DNA of 64,000 nucleotides from Marinobacter sp. ATCH36 (GTDB lineage Bacteria; Pseudomonadota; Gammaproteobacteria; Pseudomonadales; Oleiphilaceae). This document shows positions 9,315 through 18,154 of the stretch, in pieces. The stretch is taken from contig NZ_JAMJPL010000003.1 of the NCBI RefSeq assembly GCF_023555055.1, positions 310,001 to 374,000 on the forward strand. Direction: 5' to 3'. Within the stretch, counting starts at the first letter, position 1, and each line of letters opens with the position of its first letter. The notes under the pieces are model-generated. The model was given only the letters and a program-made list of their open reading frames with translations. It ran no database searches and was not told the origin of the DNA. A program made the translations under genes and the position numbers.

Positions 9315-10586
9315 ATGGCACCGAAATACCGCTCTGACAAAAATTCGACTCTACACAGGTATCCTGGCCTCTATCTGAGCGAGGACGGCGTCTACTTTGT
9401 CGTCCATCCCATAACCAAAAAACGTGGCAGTTTGAGAACGAAGGACCGAAACGTCGCTATTCGGCGGTGGTCGGTGCTAAACCAATCGTGGGAGACAGAA
9501 GTCCATGAATGGCACGCCAACTCCCTTGCTGAAAAATTAAATGGTCTTTCAACACCGGCAAGCAAAGGTGATCATACCCTCCTCCAAGACTACCTCAAGA
9601 AATGGAGAACGGAGGTTCTTGGTCATCAAATAGAAGGTAAGCGCATAGTTTGGTCTGAGTGCCGGGTTCTATCGCTACGAGGGCCAAACAAAGGCGCCCC
9701 TATTGCTAGGCCAACCAGAGTGGATTACGCAAGCGATGCCAGGCAATTGGAACAGAGTGACGACGCAAAGTTTCCCCTTTCTGATCCACAGATTCTTCGC
9801 AAGATCCGAAAGCTGATGTCGCCATGGTTGCCGATGCCGACACATTATAACGGCCTCAAGAATACGTTGAACCGGGTTTTCCTCCATGCCGTTCAAGAAG
9901 GTCTCATTGACAGAAATCCGATGATTGATATCCGTAAGGCGGCCGAGGAAAAGCGCAAAGTGCTAATCCCCGATGAAGCCTACCGGAGGATCACGGAACA
10001 TTTATGCGTTCACCGGCACAACAAACGAGACATGGACGGCACCTGGCGCGCAAAGATTTGTGATCTCATCTATATGATGAGCCAACAGCCCATTGACGTG
10101 TTCAATCTGAAGGAAAACCAGGGCGAGCTCTATGACAAGCCCATTGATCGTGGGGACTACGTTGCACACGGCGTCATCCGGTTCGCACGACACAAAACCA
10201 AAATCGGCATCGAGCTTGAAATGAATGAGGACCTGGCAGACTTGTGGAGGTGGTTTATCGAGTTCAAGCGAAGGGAGGCAATTATCAGTGAGTATCTGCT
10301 CGTGTATCCACGCTATTTCGACATGCGCTCCCGAGCACAACACGTGAAACACAGAACAATGCAGGAAGCCTGGCGAGACGCATGTAAAAAAGCGGGCTAT
10401 GGTGGCATGTACCACCTCAGAGATCTTCGCAAAAAGGGATTGACAGAAGAATTCCTGAGCCAAGGGGAAAACGACAAAGGTGGCCATGAAACGGAGGCCA
10501 TGCGCAATCACTACCGGTTGATCAAACCGCCGAAGCGGGCTAGGACAACAATCCGATTTGAACGGGAGCAGAAAGTATCGGAGTGA
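9315..10586 (+). CDS. tyrosine recombinase (phage-type integrase), catalytic Arg-I substituted
   Basis: The C-terminal half shows the tyrosine-recombinase boxes: a lysine in ARHKTKIG, the second arginine in RDLRKKG, GGH before the active site, and tyrosine in NHYRL. The first box reads MSQQPIDVFNL where the family has G-Q-R-P-S-D-V, so the essential first arginine is glutamine (Q258, codon CAG at 10086-10088, one transition from CGG). Unless the alignment is shifted the enzyme should be inactive. The N-terminal part holds an arm-type domain and a SAM-like core-binding domain. It would have driven integration at tRNA-Cys, but it sits 8.4 kb from attL. Confidence 0.8.
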   Translation: MAPKYRSDKNSTLHRYPGLYLSEDGVYFVVHPITKKRGSLRTKDRNVAIRRWSVLNQSWETEVHEWHANSLAEKLNGLSTPASKGDHTLLQDYLKKWRTEVLGHQIEGKRIVWSECRVLSLRGPNKGAPIARPTRVDYASDARQLEQSDDAKFPLSDPQILRKIRKLMSPWLPMPTHYNGLKNTLNRVFLHAVQEGLIDRNPMIDIRKAAEEKRKVLIPDEAYRRITEHLCVHRHNKRDMDGTWRAKICDLIYMMSQQPIDVFNLKENQGELYDKPIDRGDYVAHGVIRFARHKTKIGIELEMNEDLADLWRWFIEFKRREAIISEYLLVYPRYFDMRSRAQHVKHRTMQEAWRDACKKAGYGGMYHLRDLRKKGLTEEFLSQGENDKGGHETEAMRNHYRLIKPPKRARTTIRFEREQKVSE

Positions 10587-10643
10587 GTGAGATAAAACCA
10601 AAATTCTCCGAAGGCCCTGATTGCCAGAAAACTTCTACTGAGA

Positions 10644-10662
10644 GTACACTAGTTGTGTACAC
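10644..10662. promoter_or_regulatory. putative Phd/YefM-type operator upstream of toxin-antitoxin
   Basis: A perfect inverted repeat GTACAC-TAGTT-GTGTAC (10644-10660) overlaps a second palindrome GTGTACAC (10655-10662), 17-35 bp before the antitoxin ATG. TGTACA-type palindromes are the known targets of Phd/YefM antitoxins, so autorepression is likely. Confidence 0.6.
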
Positions 10663-10678
10663 GCATAGGGTGAGAATA

Positions 10679-10915
10679 ATGCAAACCATAAATGTTCGGG
10701 AAACTCGGGAAAAGCTCTCAAATCTATTGGATGCTGTGGCTGCAGGAGAAGAGGTTGTGATTCTTCGCCACGGCAAACCTGCCGCACGCCTGACCGGCGC
10801 CCTGCCCGAGAAGATCCAGTTTCCAAACCGTTCGGAACTCAGGGCATCTCTGCCACCTGTTCGGGAAAGCGCTGCCCAAGCGGTGCGGGAACTCAGAGAT
10901 GAAGAGCGCTATTGA
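10679..10915 (+). CDS. Phd/YefM-family antitoxin
   Basis: 78 residues with the typical N-terminal DNA-binding fold (TINVRETREKLSNLLDAV, then GEEVVILRHGKPAARL) and a charged C-terminal tail that would wrap the toxin. Start ATG 10679 was preferred over the longer frame from 10583 because the longer one would read through the operator and overlap the integrase. Its stop TGA shares a base with the ATG of the PIN toxin (TGATG), so translation is coupled. Confidence 0.85.
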   Translation: MQTINVRETREKLSNLLDAVAAGEEVVILRHGKPAARLTGALPEKIQFPNRSELRASLPPVRESAAQAVRELRDEERY

Positions 10916-11349
10916 TGCTGTATTTCGATACAAGCGCCGTTCTCCCCTACTACCGTCAAGAGCATGCTAGCGATAAGGTTCAGGCTTTGCTTGAGTCTCA
11001 GACCAAGCCTGTTCTCATCAGTCATCTCACTAAAGTCGAGGTGGCAAGCGCACTGGCCCGGTGGGTACGTATGGGAGAGCTCAGTGAACCTCAGGCGAAC
11101 CGAATCGAAAGTGCCTTCCATGATGATGTTAGCCATGGGCGCTTCAGCCTTTGCCCCATTGAAACGGACCACTATCAACGCGCCAGCCAGTGGATTGCGA
11201 CAAGGAAGACAAGCTTGAGGACATTGGATGCACTTCACCTGGCCTGCGCAGAGCATCACCAGGCTCGTTTGATCAGTGAGGATGAGGCACTTGTTTCCGC
11301 TGCCGTTTTCTTTGGTATTGATGCCAGCCTTGCCTCAAAGAGCGCCTGA
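10915..11349 (+). CDS. PIN-domain toxin (VapC-like)
   Basis: 144 residues. Acidic PIN residues are visible: D in LYFDTSAV, E in KVEVASAL, D in RTLDALHLA and D in ISEDEAL, consistent with a Mg2+-dependent RNase. Paired with a Phd-type antitoxin, not VapB, a mix that is known. The stop is only 5 bp before the first Wadjet gene, with no terminator or ribosome site in between, so the toxin-antitoxin pair and Wadjet look co-transcribed. Confidence 0.85.
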   Translation: MLYFDTSAVLPYYRQEHASDKVQALLESQTKPVLISHLTKVEVASALARWVRMGELSEPQANRIESAFHDDVSHGRFSLCPIETDHYQRASQWIATRKTSLRTLDALHLACAEHHQARLISEDEALVSAAVFFGIDASLASKSA

Positions 11350-11354
11350 GCACC

Positions 11355-12629
11355 ATGGCTAGCCCAAAACACCTCACTCGGACACTTTTTGAGCACTGGG
11401 AAACTGCCGAGGCATTGGTCCGGGCCACCCGGGAAATGCCGGCTTTCTCCGAGGAACAGGTTCTTTCTGCAATTCGTCAGGCTCAGCCCGCCCTTGACGA
11501 CGTTCAAGTTGGAGATGCCCTACGCAAGCTTGTTACAAGTGGCGTGCTGGAGGTTCAGAGTCGTTCTGAAAGCTTTGTGGTCAATGCCCATGTGCTTGAG
11601 TTTGTGCGTGGCCTGACGCATGAACACGAACTGGGGCTGTCTTCAGTCATTCAGGTGCGCATCGAAGCGATTCGTGGCGCGACAGAGACTCTCACCGCCG
11701 GCATCGAAGCCGGAGATACCGGCCAGCAGACTCAGGCAATTAACCGACTATCTACCCTGTTCAGAGATATTGCCCGCCAGCTTGAGCAGGACCGCCATGC
11801 GATTGCCGAGCTGGCCGAGCAAGCAAAATCAGCAGACACCCGGGCCCCAATAGCAAAACGCTACAAGTCCGTCCTCGACGCCTACGATCAGTATGTTGAG
11901 CCGATGAACGAGATGATGGATTCCGGACCTTCCGGGATTTTCTACCACCACCTCGCTGCAGCGGAAGACGCCCTCGACCTGGGCTACAATCGCCTGGTCA
12001 CCAAAGGTGCGCTCTACAGCCACCTCAACCGCCTCCGGCACGTTGGTTATCAGGCCAAGGAACTGCGACGGCTGGGGCGAATCACGGCTCAGCAATGTGC
12101 ACATATTCTATTGCCGCTGCGAGAAGAAGCACGCCAGCATAACAATCTTTCCTCAGCCATCAGCCGATTGCTGGGGCAGGTTCGCAAAAAAGGGCTCAAC
12201 CGCACCTTTCGCAAACGCCAGGATCAGCCCTGGCTGCCTGTGTGGCGCGTGAATCAGGGTCGCAGTGTGTCTGTAGGCGACGAGGTCAAAACAATCATGG
12301 CCGACGCCAGGAAGTTTGAGCCGATTGAACGGGAGTTCCCGGACGAAGTGGATGCAGCGCCTATAACCATTGCCGAGTGGATCGACGAAGACCAGCTCCG
12401 GCGACAGTTGTTGAATGAGCTCCCGGTCAGCAACTTGCTTGAGTGGCTGCAGCAGCACTACCCCGCCCTGCCTGACCAGGTTCTTCTGCGGCTTTACCAT
12501 GACCTGGCACGTGAGGATCAATGGGAATTGGAGCTCGAAGAGCGGCCCACAACATCCACCCTTTCCCGGGTTTCAGTGCATTACTGGCCCTATCGTCTAA
12601 CGCAACCGATGAGCAAAACCCGTGAGTAA
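11355..12629 (+). CDS. jetA: Wadjet JetA / MksF-like kleisin
   Basis: 424-residue, largely helical protein with a winged-helix-like N-terminus (residues 1-75), central helical bundle and C-terminal winged helix (SNLLEWLQQHYPALPDQ), as expected for the MksF/JetA kleisin that bridges SMC heads. Wadjet complexes recognise and cleave small circular DNA such as plasmids. The call rests mainly on gene order (kleisin, small MksE, SMC, TOPRIM). It overlaps the next gene by 8 bp. No good ribosome site precedes ATG 11355, so coupling to the toxin gene is likely. Confidence 0.75.
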   Translation: MASPKHLTRTLFEHWETAEALVRATREMPAFSEEQVLSAIRQAQPALDDVQVGDALRKLVTSGVLEVQSRSESFVVNAHVLEFVRGLTHEHELGLSSVIQVRIEAIRGATETLTAGIEAGDTGQQTQAINRLSTLFRDIARQLEQDRHAIAELAEQAKSADTRAPIAKRYKSVLDAYDQYVEPMNEMMDSGPSGIFYHHLAAAEDALDLGYNRLVTKGALYSHLNRLRHVGYQAKELRRLGRITAQQCAHILLPLREEARQHNNLSSAISRLLGQVRKKGLNRTFRKRQDQPWLPVWRVNQGRSVSVGDEVKTIMADARKFEPIEREFPDEVDAAPITIAEWIDEDQLRRQLLNELPVSNLLEWLQQHYPALPDQVLLRLYHDLAREDQWELELEERPTTSTLSRVSVHYWPYRLTQPMSKTRE

Positions 12630-13215
12630 TTCCAGCCAATTCCAGCAAATCGCCAGCAACCTGCCGAATCTGGCCCTGCTTTTTCGTTGGTTCAACCGGG
12701 GCCGGCACCTCAACCGGATTGCGGAACCGGTGTTATGGGAAGAGCTTGAACGCAACCTCGACGACTATACGGCGATTTTTACCGCATTGGGTTCTGAACT
12801 TCGCCTGGATGGCCGAGGCTTTGCCTGGTTCCATCAGGACGATGGCAGCAGCAATACCAACAAGGCCACCCGGCAACTGGCCCTGTTGTTCATGGTCATC
12901 TTTGATACACAGGCCGACGCCGGCATTCCTCTGATGAAATTCGAGCATTGGAGAATCGACCAAACCTTGCTGACAACGGTTTTTCAGCAACATCAGGACT
13001 TGCTGGAAGCCGAGGAGCTGGATCTCGCAGGCCTGGCAGGCCTGATGAAAACCGCCGAAAACTTCGGCTTTGCCCGTTTCGATGCTGGGGCCTGGCAGTT
13101 GTTGCCGGCGGTGTGTCGTTACCTGGACCATTACGAAGAACTGGCGACCAAGGTGGATCAGGATGAAGATGTGTCCTGGGCGCGCGATCAGGACGACGAG
13201 GATACTTCCCTATGA
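12622..13215 (+). CDS. jetB: Wadjet JetB / MksE-like subunit
   Basis: 197 residues of tandem winged-helix type (FRWFNRGRHLNRI, later LMKTAENFGFARF), the KITE-like subunit that binds the kleisin in MksBEF complexes. The start is GTG at 12622 inside the end of jetA. The C-terminal tail is very acidic (DQDEDVSWARDQDDEDTSL). Overlap of ATGA type with the SMC gene shows one operon. Confidence 0.75.
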   Translation: MSNSSQFQQIASNLPNLALLFRWFNRGRHLNRIAEPVLWEELERNLDDYTAIFTALGSELRLDGRGFAWFHQDDGSSNTNKATRQLALLFMVIFDTQADAGIPLMKFEHWRIDQTLLTTVFQQHQDLLEAEELDLAGLAGLMKTAENFGFARFDAGAWQLLPAVCRYLDHYEELATKVDQDEDVSWARDQDDEDTSL

Positions 13216-15983
13216 GTTCCGATTACGGATTTCAACAGCTGGTGCTTCTCAACAGCGCCGGATACGAGCGCGCAGAGCTTCCTCTGGATGAATCAGTTTC
13301 TCTCATCGCCCCCAACAATACTGGCAAGACCAGCTTGATCAATGCTCTGCAATACCTGCTGATTATCGACAAGCGGCACCTGGATTTTGGTGCCCACGAC
13401 AAAGACAAAGCGAGACGTTTCTATTTCCCATCCAACAGCAGTTATATCCTGCTGGAAGTCACTTTGCCTGAATCCGGCACTGTGGTGCTAGGGTGTGTGG
13501 GCAAAGGATTTAGCCATGACTACGACTATTTTGCCTATCAGGGCCCTCTGCATATCGAGGAATACAGGCTGGACAATGGCAAGCTGGTGACCCAACCCCA
13601 GTTGCTGGAGCAACTGGCTCACCACGGGCGAACGGCCAAATTCTACTCGTCGACTGAGTTTGCCGAGATGGTCTACGGCGGTGCACGCAAGCGGGGACAG
13701 ACCAGCTCCGAGTTTACGGTGTTCCGGCTGGAGAACCGCAAGGACGCAAACGCTTACCGTCAGGTTCTTACCCGGACCCTGCGCCTGGACAGACTCAGTT
13801 CCGGCGAAGTAAAACGCCACCTGCTGCAGATCTTCAGCCGTCAGTTGCCGGACTCCGTGGTGGATTTCAAACAGGAATGGGACAAAGCCTTCGCCGAGGT
13901 GAACCAGGACCGGGAGCAATATCGGGCCGCCAAAAACCAGCAAACACAGATTGACGAACTCGAACGCCAGCAGGACGAGCGACTCGCCACCAGAGGCCGA
14001 ATCATTGCCCGCCGACCACTCATCGACGATGGCCTGCAACGCTGGCAGAACCATTACCATACAGAAAGCGAAAGCCTTCAGCATCAGCTTGGGAAATTGC
14101 AGAAGCAGGAAGCAGAACTGCTTCAGAGGGACAGGGAACAGACCCGCCGCCAGAGTGAACTCGATCGGCAGCTGGAGGCAATAAACAAGGACGAGCAGCG
14201 ACGTAAAGAACTGGAGAACCGGTTCGCGCTGGTCAATGACCGCAGCCAGCTTGAGCAGCAACTTGCCAGCGCTACCGCAGAACGCGACCGGCAGATTGCC
14301 TTACTCACCAATGTCCATGGGCAATCTGCTGCCGCCACTGACAATCAACTCCTGCGCGAGCAACAGGAACTATCAGCACTGCGCAAGGAACATGAAACGC
14401 TCTCGGACAATCTTTATCTCACACTTAAACAACACCTCTCCGAAGAGCAGCTCAGTACCCTCAACCGAGGGCTCAACCGCCAGCTTCTTACCCTGGCCCC
14501 TGAAGACTATCAACTGGATTCCGGTCAGCTTCGACAATGGCTACAGGCAATGCGCGAAGACCGGTTTGAACTAACCGGGCTAAATCTGTCTGTTGAACAT
14601 CAGGTGCCGCAGTATGAGCAGCGATCAGACGACGAGATTGTCCAACTGATTCAGGATTGCCAGGGCCGACTCCGGCAATTGCAGGAACAGAAGGCCGCCA
14701 CCGAGCAATTGGATACCCAGAAGAAGCGCAAGGAAGAACTGGAGCAGGAAGTAAAAAGCCTGGAAAAAGATCTGGAACAGTTTGACGAGCTGGCTCAACT
14801 TCAGAAATCGCGACCGGATCGCCTGAAAGCGATGGAGGCAGCCAATCAGGAGCTGGCAGAGATAGAGCACGCCCAAAAACAGGCGGGTGCCCGGCAACAG
14901 GCGCTCAGGGAGCAAATCCAGGGTGTCGCCAAACAGCGGCAGGCACTGGATACTGCTCACCAGGAGATAGATCGTATCCGCCAGAACCGGGGCGACAGCG
15001 ACGATCAGTTCAACTGGCTAGCTGAGCTGCCCCACACACCATGGATGGGTGATCCTGAGCTACCGCTCGACCAGCTCGCCCAAACATTGCGGGACTATCA
15101 GCGGGATTGTCACCAATTGAAGGACCTGGACCAGGATCTGCATCACCGACGCATTACCCTGCACAGCGGCGGCCTGACCAAGTTCCAGTATGCCCCAAAC
15201 CCGGAAGAGGAAATCCGGTTGATGGTAGAATTTCGCCATCATCTGGCCCGGGAAGCAGAAGCACTGGAAAAGAAAGCCCGCAGTGCCGTCGTCACTGTGA
15301 CGGCCAGCCTCCGGGATCTTCGCGGCAACCTGCGGTCATTCGAGAATGCCATGCATGAATTCAACCGACTGATCAGCCGCAGAAAACTTTCCGACCTCAA
15401 GGTATTTCGCATTCAACCGGTTCATGAAAGTCATCTGGTAGAAGCCATCGACCTGCTGATCCAGACAGCAGAGAAAGTGGAGTCCGGTGAATCCTTCGAG
15501 CTGTTCAATCAAACCAGCGTACTGGACGACCGTCAGCTGGACCACGCGCGCCAGTTACTGATTGATGAAGGTGGCGCCCGCCACGGGCTGAAGGTCGCCG
15601 ATTTGTTTCGCCTCATGTTCGAGCTCGGCAAAGAAAATCAGGATATAGAAAGCTTTGACGACATCGATAGTGCAGCTTCCAACGGCACCGTGCTCATGGC
15701 CAAGTTGGTGACCGGTCTTGCCATGCTTCACCTGATGCAAGACAAGAGCCGTAATGTTCAAGCCCTTTGCTACTTGGATGAAGCCCTCGCCCTGGACGCG
15801 GCCAACCAGAGAAGCCTGATTAAAACGGCTTCCGAATTTGGTTTCGCGCTAATGTTCGCTTCCCCTTCACCGTTAATTACCGCTCATTACTGCGTCCCTA
15901 TCCAACAGATGAGCAACGGCAAAAACCACATCAGCCGCAAGCACTGGCAGATTCTGCAGCCGCTCGAAGCTGTCGAGGCATGA
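13212..15983 (+). CDS. jetC: Wadjet JetC / MksB-like SMC ATPase
   Basis: SMC-like ATPase that would fuel loop extrusion. Walker A APNNTGKTS is at residues 33-41. A long coiled coil rich in Gln/Glu/Leu spans about residues 225-600 and again 660-730. Walker B CYLDEALALD lies near residue 855, followed by the head C-terminus (FASPSPL). At 923 residues it is shorter than the roughly 1100 residues usual for JetC, mostly through a shorter arm, which would change loop size. Genes for kleisin, KITE and TOPRIM subunits flank it. Confidence 0.85.
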   Translation: MSSDYGFQQLVLLNSAGYERAELPLDESVSLIAPNNTGKTSLINALQYLLIIDKRHLDFGAHDKDKARRFYFPSNSSYILLEVTLPESGTVVLGCVGKGFSHDYDYFAYQGPLHIEEYRLDNGKLVTQPQLLEQLAHHGRTAKFYSSTEFAEMVYGGARKRGQTSSEFTVFRLENRKDANAYRQVLTRTLRLDRLSSGEVKRHLLQIFSRQLPDSVVDFKQEWDKAFAEVNQDREQYRAAKNQQTQIDELERQQDERLATRGRIIARRPLIDDGLQRWQNHYHTESESLQHQLGKLQKQEAELLQRDREQTRRQSELDRQLEAINKDEQRRKELENRFALVNDRSQLEQQLASATAERDRQIALLTNVHGQSAAATDNQLLREQQELSALRKEHETLSDNLYLTLKQHLSEEQLSTLNRGLNRQLLTLAPEDYQLDSGQLRQWLQAMREDRFELTGLNLSVEHQVPQYEQRSDDEIVQLIQDCQGRLRQLQEQKAATEQLDTQKKRKEELEQEVKSLEKDLEQFDELAQLQKSRPDRLKAMEAANQELAEIEHAQKQAGARQQALREQIQGVAKQRQALDTAHQEIDRIRQNRGDSDDQFNWLAELPHTPWMGDPELPLDQLAQTLRDYQRDCHQLKDLDQDLHHRRITLHSGGLTKFQYAPNPEEEIRLMVEFRHHLAREAEALEKKARSAVVTVTASLRDLRGNLRSFENAMHEFNRLISRRKLSDLKVFRIQPVHESHLVEAIDLLIQTAEKVESGESFELFNQTSVLDDRQLDHARQLLIDEGGARHGLKVADLFRLMFELGKENQDIESFDDIDSAASNGTVLMAKLVTGLAMLHLMQDKSRNVQALCYLDEALALDAANQRSLIKTASEFGFALMFASPSPLITAHYCVPIQQMSNGKNHISRKHWQILQPLEAVEA

Positions 15984-15993
15984 GCTCCCCCTG

Positions 15994-16875
15994 ATGAATA
16001 GGTCACTCAGAGAAGCATTGATCAAACTTGAGGACTCCGGCGGAGAATGCCTTGGATCACGGTTCACCCCCTCACAGAAGCGGGTGCTTGATGAGTTCCT
16101 TCGCAGAACTGCATGTGTTACCAAGCTGCGTCAGGGCAATGGCTTCGTTTATCGCATCAGCAACTCACCGGTTTTTGAGCAGCACCTTCGGGAGTTTCGA
16201 CCCGATGCAGATTCAGCCAACCAGGCGCACCCAGTTCGGGCACAAAACCTCGCATTTACCCGATCCACCAAAGGTCGAAAGAATTTGCACGAGGCTTCTT
16301 ACCGTCTTTTGAAAGCAACAATACGAGGCGTAACCTGGCAATGTGACGGAGAAGCACTCGATCTATGGCACCTGACATGCATCGCCGGTGCCCTCGCCAT
16401 CGATATCAGCCAGATGGATGCGTCCCTGGCCACAGACAGTACCTTATGGCTGGTTGAAAATCAGGGCCTGCTGGACGATACCAGCTGGGTGCCCGATGGC
16501 CTGCATGGGTCTGTGCTTTATTATCAGGGCCAGGTCAGCGAACGGCTGGTAGAGTGGTTACGCGGGAAAAAACGAAGTCCACGGATTCTTATCTTTCCAG
16601 ACTATGATGGCGTCGGCCTGGAGAATTACGCTCGTCTGCGTAAAGCGCTTGGTGAAGACATCGAACTATGGCTAATGCCTGACTGGAAACGAAAACTGGA
16701 ACGCTATGGCAATTCTGAGGTATGGCGAAATAATCTTAAATATGTTGCCAATGCCGAGAAAAATTTATATTTGGATCAGGAACCGGAGGAGGTCCTCAAG
16801 CTTATTGATACCCTGAAGCTGAGCGGTAAAGCGTTAGAGCAAGAGGCTGTCTTTCTGATCACAACAGACAGCTAA
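15994..16875 (+). CDS. jetD: Wadjet JetD / MksG-like TOPRIM nuclease subunit
   Basis: 293 residues. The C-terminal half has the topo-VI-like TOPRIM signature: a glutamate in LWLVENQGLL and the DxD in ILIFPDYDGVGLENY, then LEQEAVF at the end, as in DUF2220 proteins that nick plasmid DNA within Wadjet. It is about 80-100 residues shorter than usual JetD, chiefly in the N-terminal DUF3322-like part. Start ATG 15994 is 10 bp after jetC. A rho-independent terminator follows at 17031. Confidence 0.8.
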   Translation: MNRSLREALIKLEDSGGECLGSRFTPSQKRVLDEFLRRTACVTKLRQGNGFVYRISNSPVFEQHLREFRPDADSANQAHPVRAQNLAFTRSTKGRKNLHEASYRLLKATIRGVTWQCDGEALDLWHLTCIAGALAIDISQMDASLATDSTLWLVENQGLLDDTSWVPDGLHGSVLYYQGQVSERLVEWLRGKKRSPRILIFPDYDGVGLENYARLRKALGEDIELWLMPDWKRKLERYGNSEVWRNNLKYVANAEKNLYLDQEPEEVLKLIDTLKLSGKALEQEAVFLITTDS

Positions 16876-17030
16876 TCAAGCGTGTTCAAGATGCTCTGCG
16901 CATTCAGTTATTCGCTCTTCCGCCACGTATTGAAGCGGATAATATCGCGAGGCGCTGGAAGAGGACAACTGAGCAAAAAAGCAAGGTTTAACCTTGATCT
17001 GATCAATGTGTAGTAATTAACCGACCCTCA

Positions 17031-17061
17031 AGCCTCGACCAGCATATGGCGAGGCTTTTTT
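17031..17061 (+). terminator. rho-independent terminator after the Wadjet operon
   Basis: Stem AGCCTCG / CGAGGCT (17031-17037 and 17050-17056) with a 12-nt loop and a run of T. It lies 155 bp past jetD and is the first terminator seen after the toxin-antitoxin promoter. Confidence 0.75.
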
Positions 17062-17295
17062 ATTATCAGGTGCCAATCACTGTTCTTGAAACCATAGTCT
17101 GGCCGAAACGTCCACATTATGGCGACATAAGTCGGCAGTTCTGGCAACGCTTTCATTGGAAAGCGGACCTTTGTGCTGCCCCTAGATGGGCTATTAGGAG
17201 TGCCTGGATAGTGTTCCAAGCAGCAAATTGCTCGGTGAAATGATCTATTTTTTCGAACAGCCCCAATCCCGTAGCTGCGACTTGTTATCGCTGTC

Positions 17296-17493
17296 TTAGT
17301 CGTACTTTGAATGCTGAGGCAAATCATCCGTAATCTCGAACCACGGAGCCTTACTGCCCACGAATACATGACGCCTTGGTTTTACCCCGGGGTCGGTGTC
17401 GAGTGTTCCGAGCGGAAAACCATAGACCTCGGGATTGGCATCAAACTTGGTGTAGAGGCTGGAACCGCAATTCGAGCAAATCACCGCAATTTT
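17296..17493 (-). pseudogene. 3' fragment of a GFA-family (CENP-V/GFA) gene
   Basis: The frame keeps the second half of a GFA protein (ICSNCGSSLYTKFDANPE, then DPGVKPRRHVFV and KAPWFEITDDLP). It is close to the intact GFA gene at 24330-24728, but the first 60-65 residues with the other zinc cysteines are missing and a stop lies in frame upstream. An attC-like GTTATCG (17284-17290) follows it. The lysE promoter region begins at the broken end, so a rearrangement cut this cassette. Confidence 0.75.
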
Positions 17494-17557
17494 GTTCAAT
17501 ACGTCGCGCCAGCGCTATCGCAAACTCCAAGAGAAGTTAATCAACAAAGAGAAAAAA

Positions 17558-18154
17558 ATGACAATCTCATTGATTCTACCAATGATGGCATTTGCCCTTG
17601 CAGCGTCTATCTCACCCGGCCCGGTAAATTTGGTGTGCCTAAGCAGCGGCGCCCGTTACCCCCTTTCCAAAGGCCTTATCTTCGTTACAGGCGCATCCCT
17701 GGGCTTTATTGCTCTTTTCCTTGCTATCGGTCTGGGGCTGTATTCAGTGCTGACGGTGGTGCCTGGATTCGATTCACTCTTGAGATGGACAGGCATCGCA
17801 TTTTTGCTTTATCTGAGTGTTCAGCTCTTTCGCGATAACGGACACCTGCCTACTGGTGAGCAGCAGAAGCCACCGGGTTTCATAACCGGCACTGTCATGC
17901 AATGGCTCAATCCTAAGGCCTGGCTTGCGTCCGCTTCGGGGATTGGAGCTTACACAAGTGGTCATGACTTAACTGAGATCATCCTTTTTGCAGCGCTTTA
18001 CTTGCCTATCTGCTGGTTATCACTGAGTTGTTGGGTTTACGCTGGCGCTTTTCTCCGTCGTTACATTCATGAGCCAAAAGTGCTGATCACCCTCAACCGA
18101 GGACTCGCCCTGTTACTCGCCGCAAGTTGTGTCTTTCTGCTGATTGAGCAGTGA
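17558..18154 (+). CDS. LysE/RhtB-family amino-acid exporter
   Basis: 198 residues with five to six hydrophobic helices and the family signature near the N-terminus (ASISPGPVNLVCLSSGARYP) plus MQWLNPKAWL mid-protein. It exports amino acids or homoserine-lactone-like compounds across the inner membrane; the substrate cannot be read. It is the only plus-strand gene in the cassette region, and its 3' end overlaps the convergent AraC gene by 42 bp. Start ATG 17558 was chosen because AAGAG precedes it. Confidence 0.85.
   Translation: MTISLILPMMAFALAASISPGPVNLVCLSSGARYPLSKGLIFVTGASLGFIALFLAIGLGLYSVLTVVPGFDSLLRWTGIAFLLYLSVQLFRDNGHLPTGEQQKPPGFITGTVMQWLNPKAWLASASGIGAYTSGHDLTEIILFAALYLPICWLSLSCWVYAGAFLRRYIHEPKVLITLNRGLALLLAASCVFLLIEQ

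Noticed and set aside
10583..10678. Longer N-terminus of the antitoxin frame
   Set aside because: It would encode the operator palindromes and overlap the integrase end; the ATG at 10679 gives a standard Phd start.
17046..17369. Overlapping frames at 17028-17369 in both strands
   Set aside because: They read through the Wadjet terminator and the dispersed repeat, so they are non-coding.
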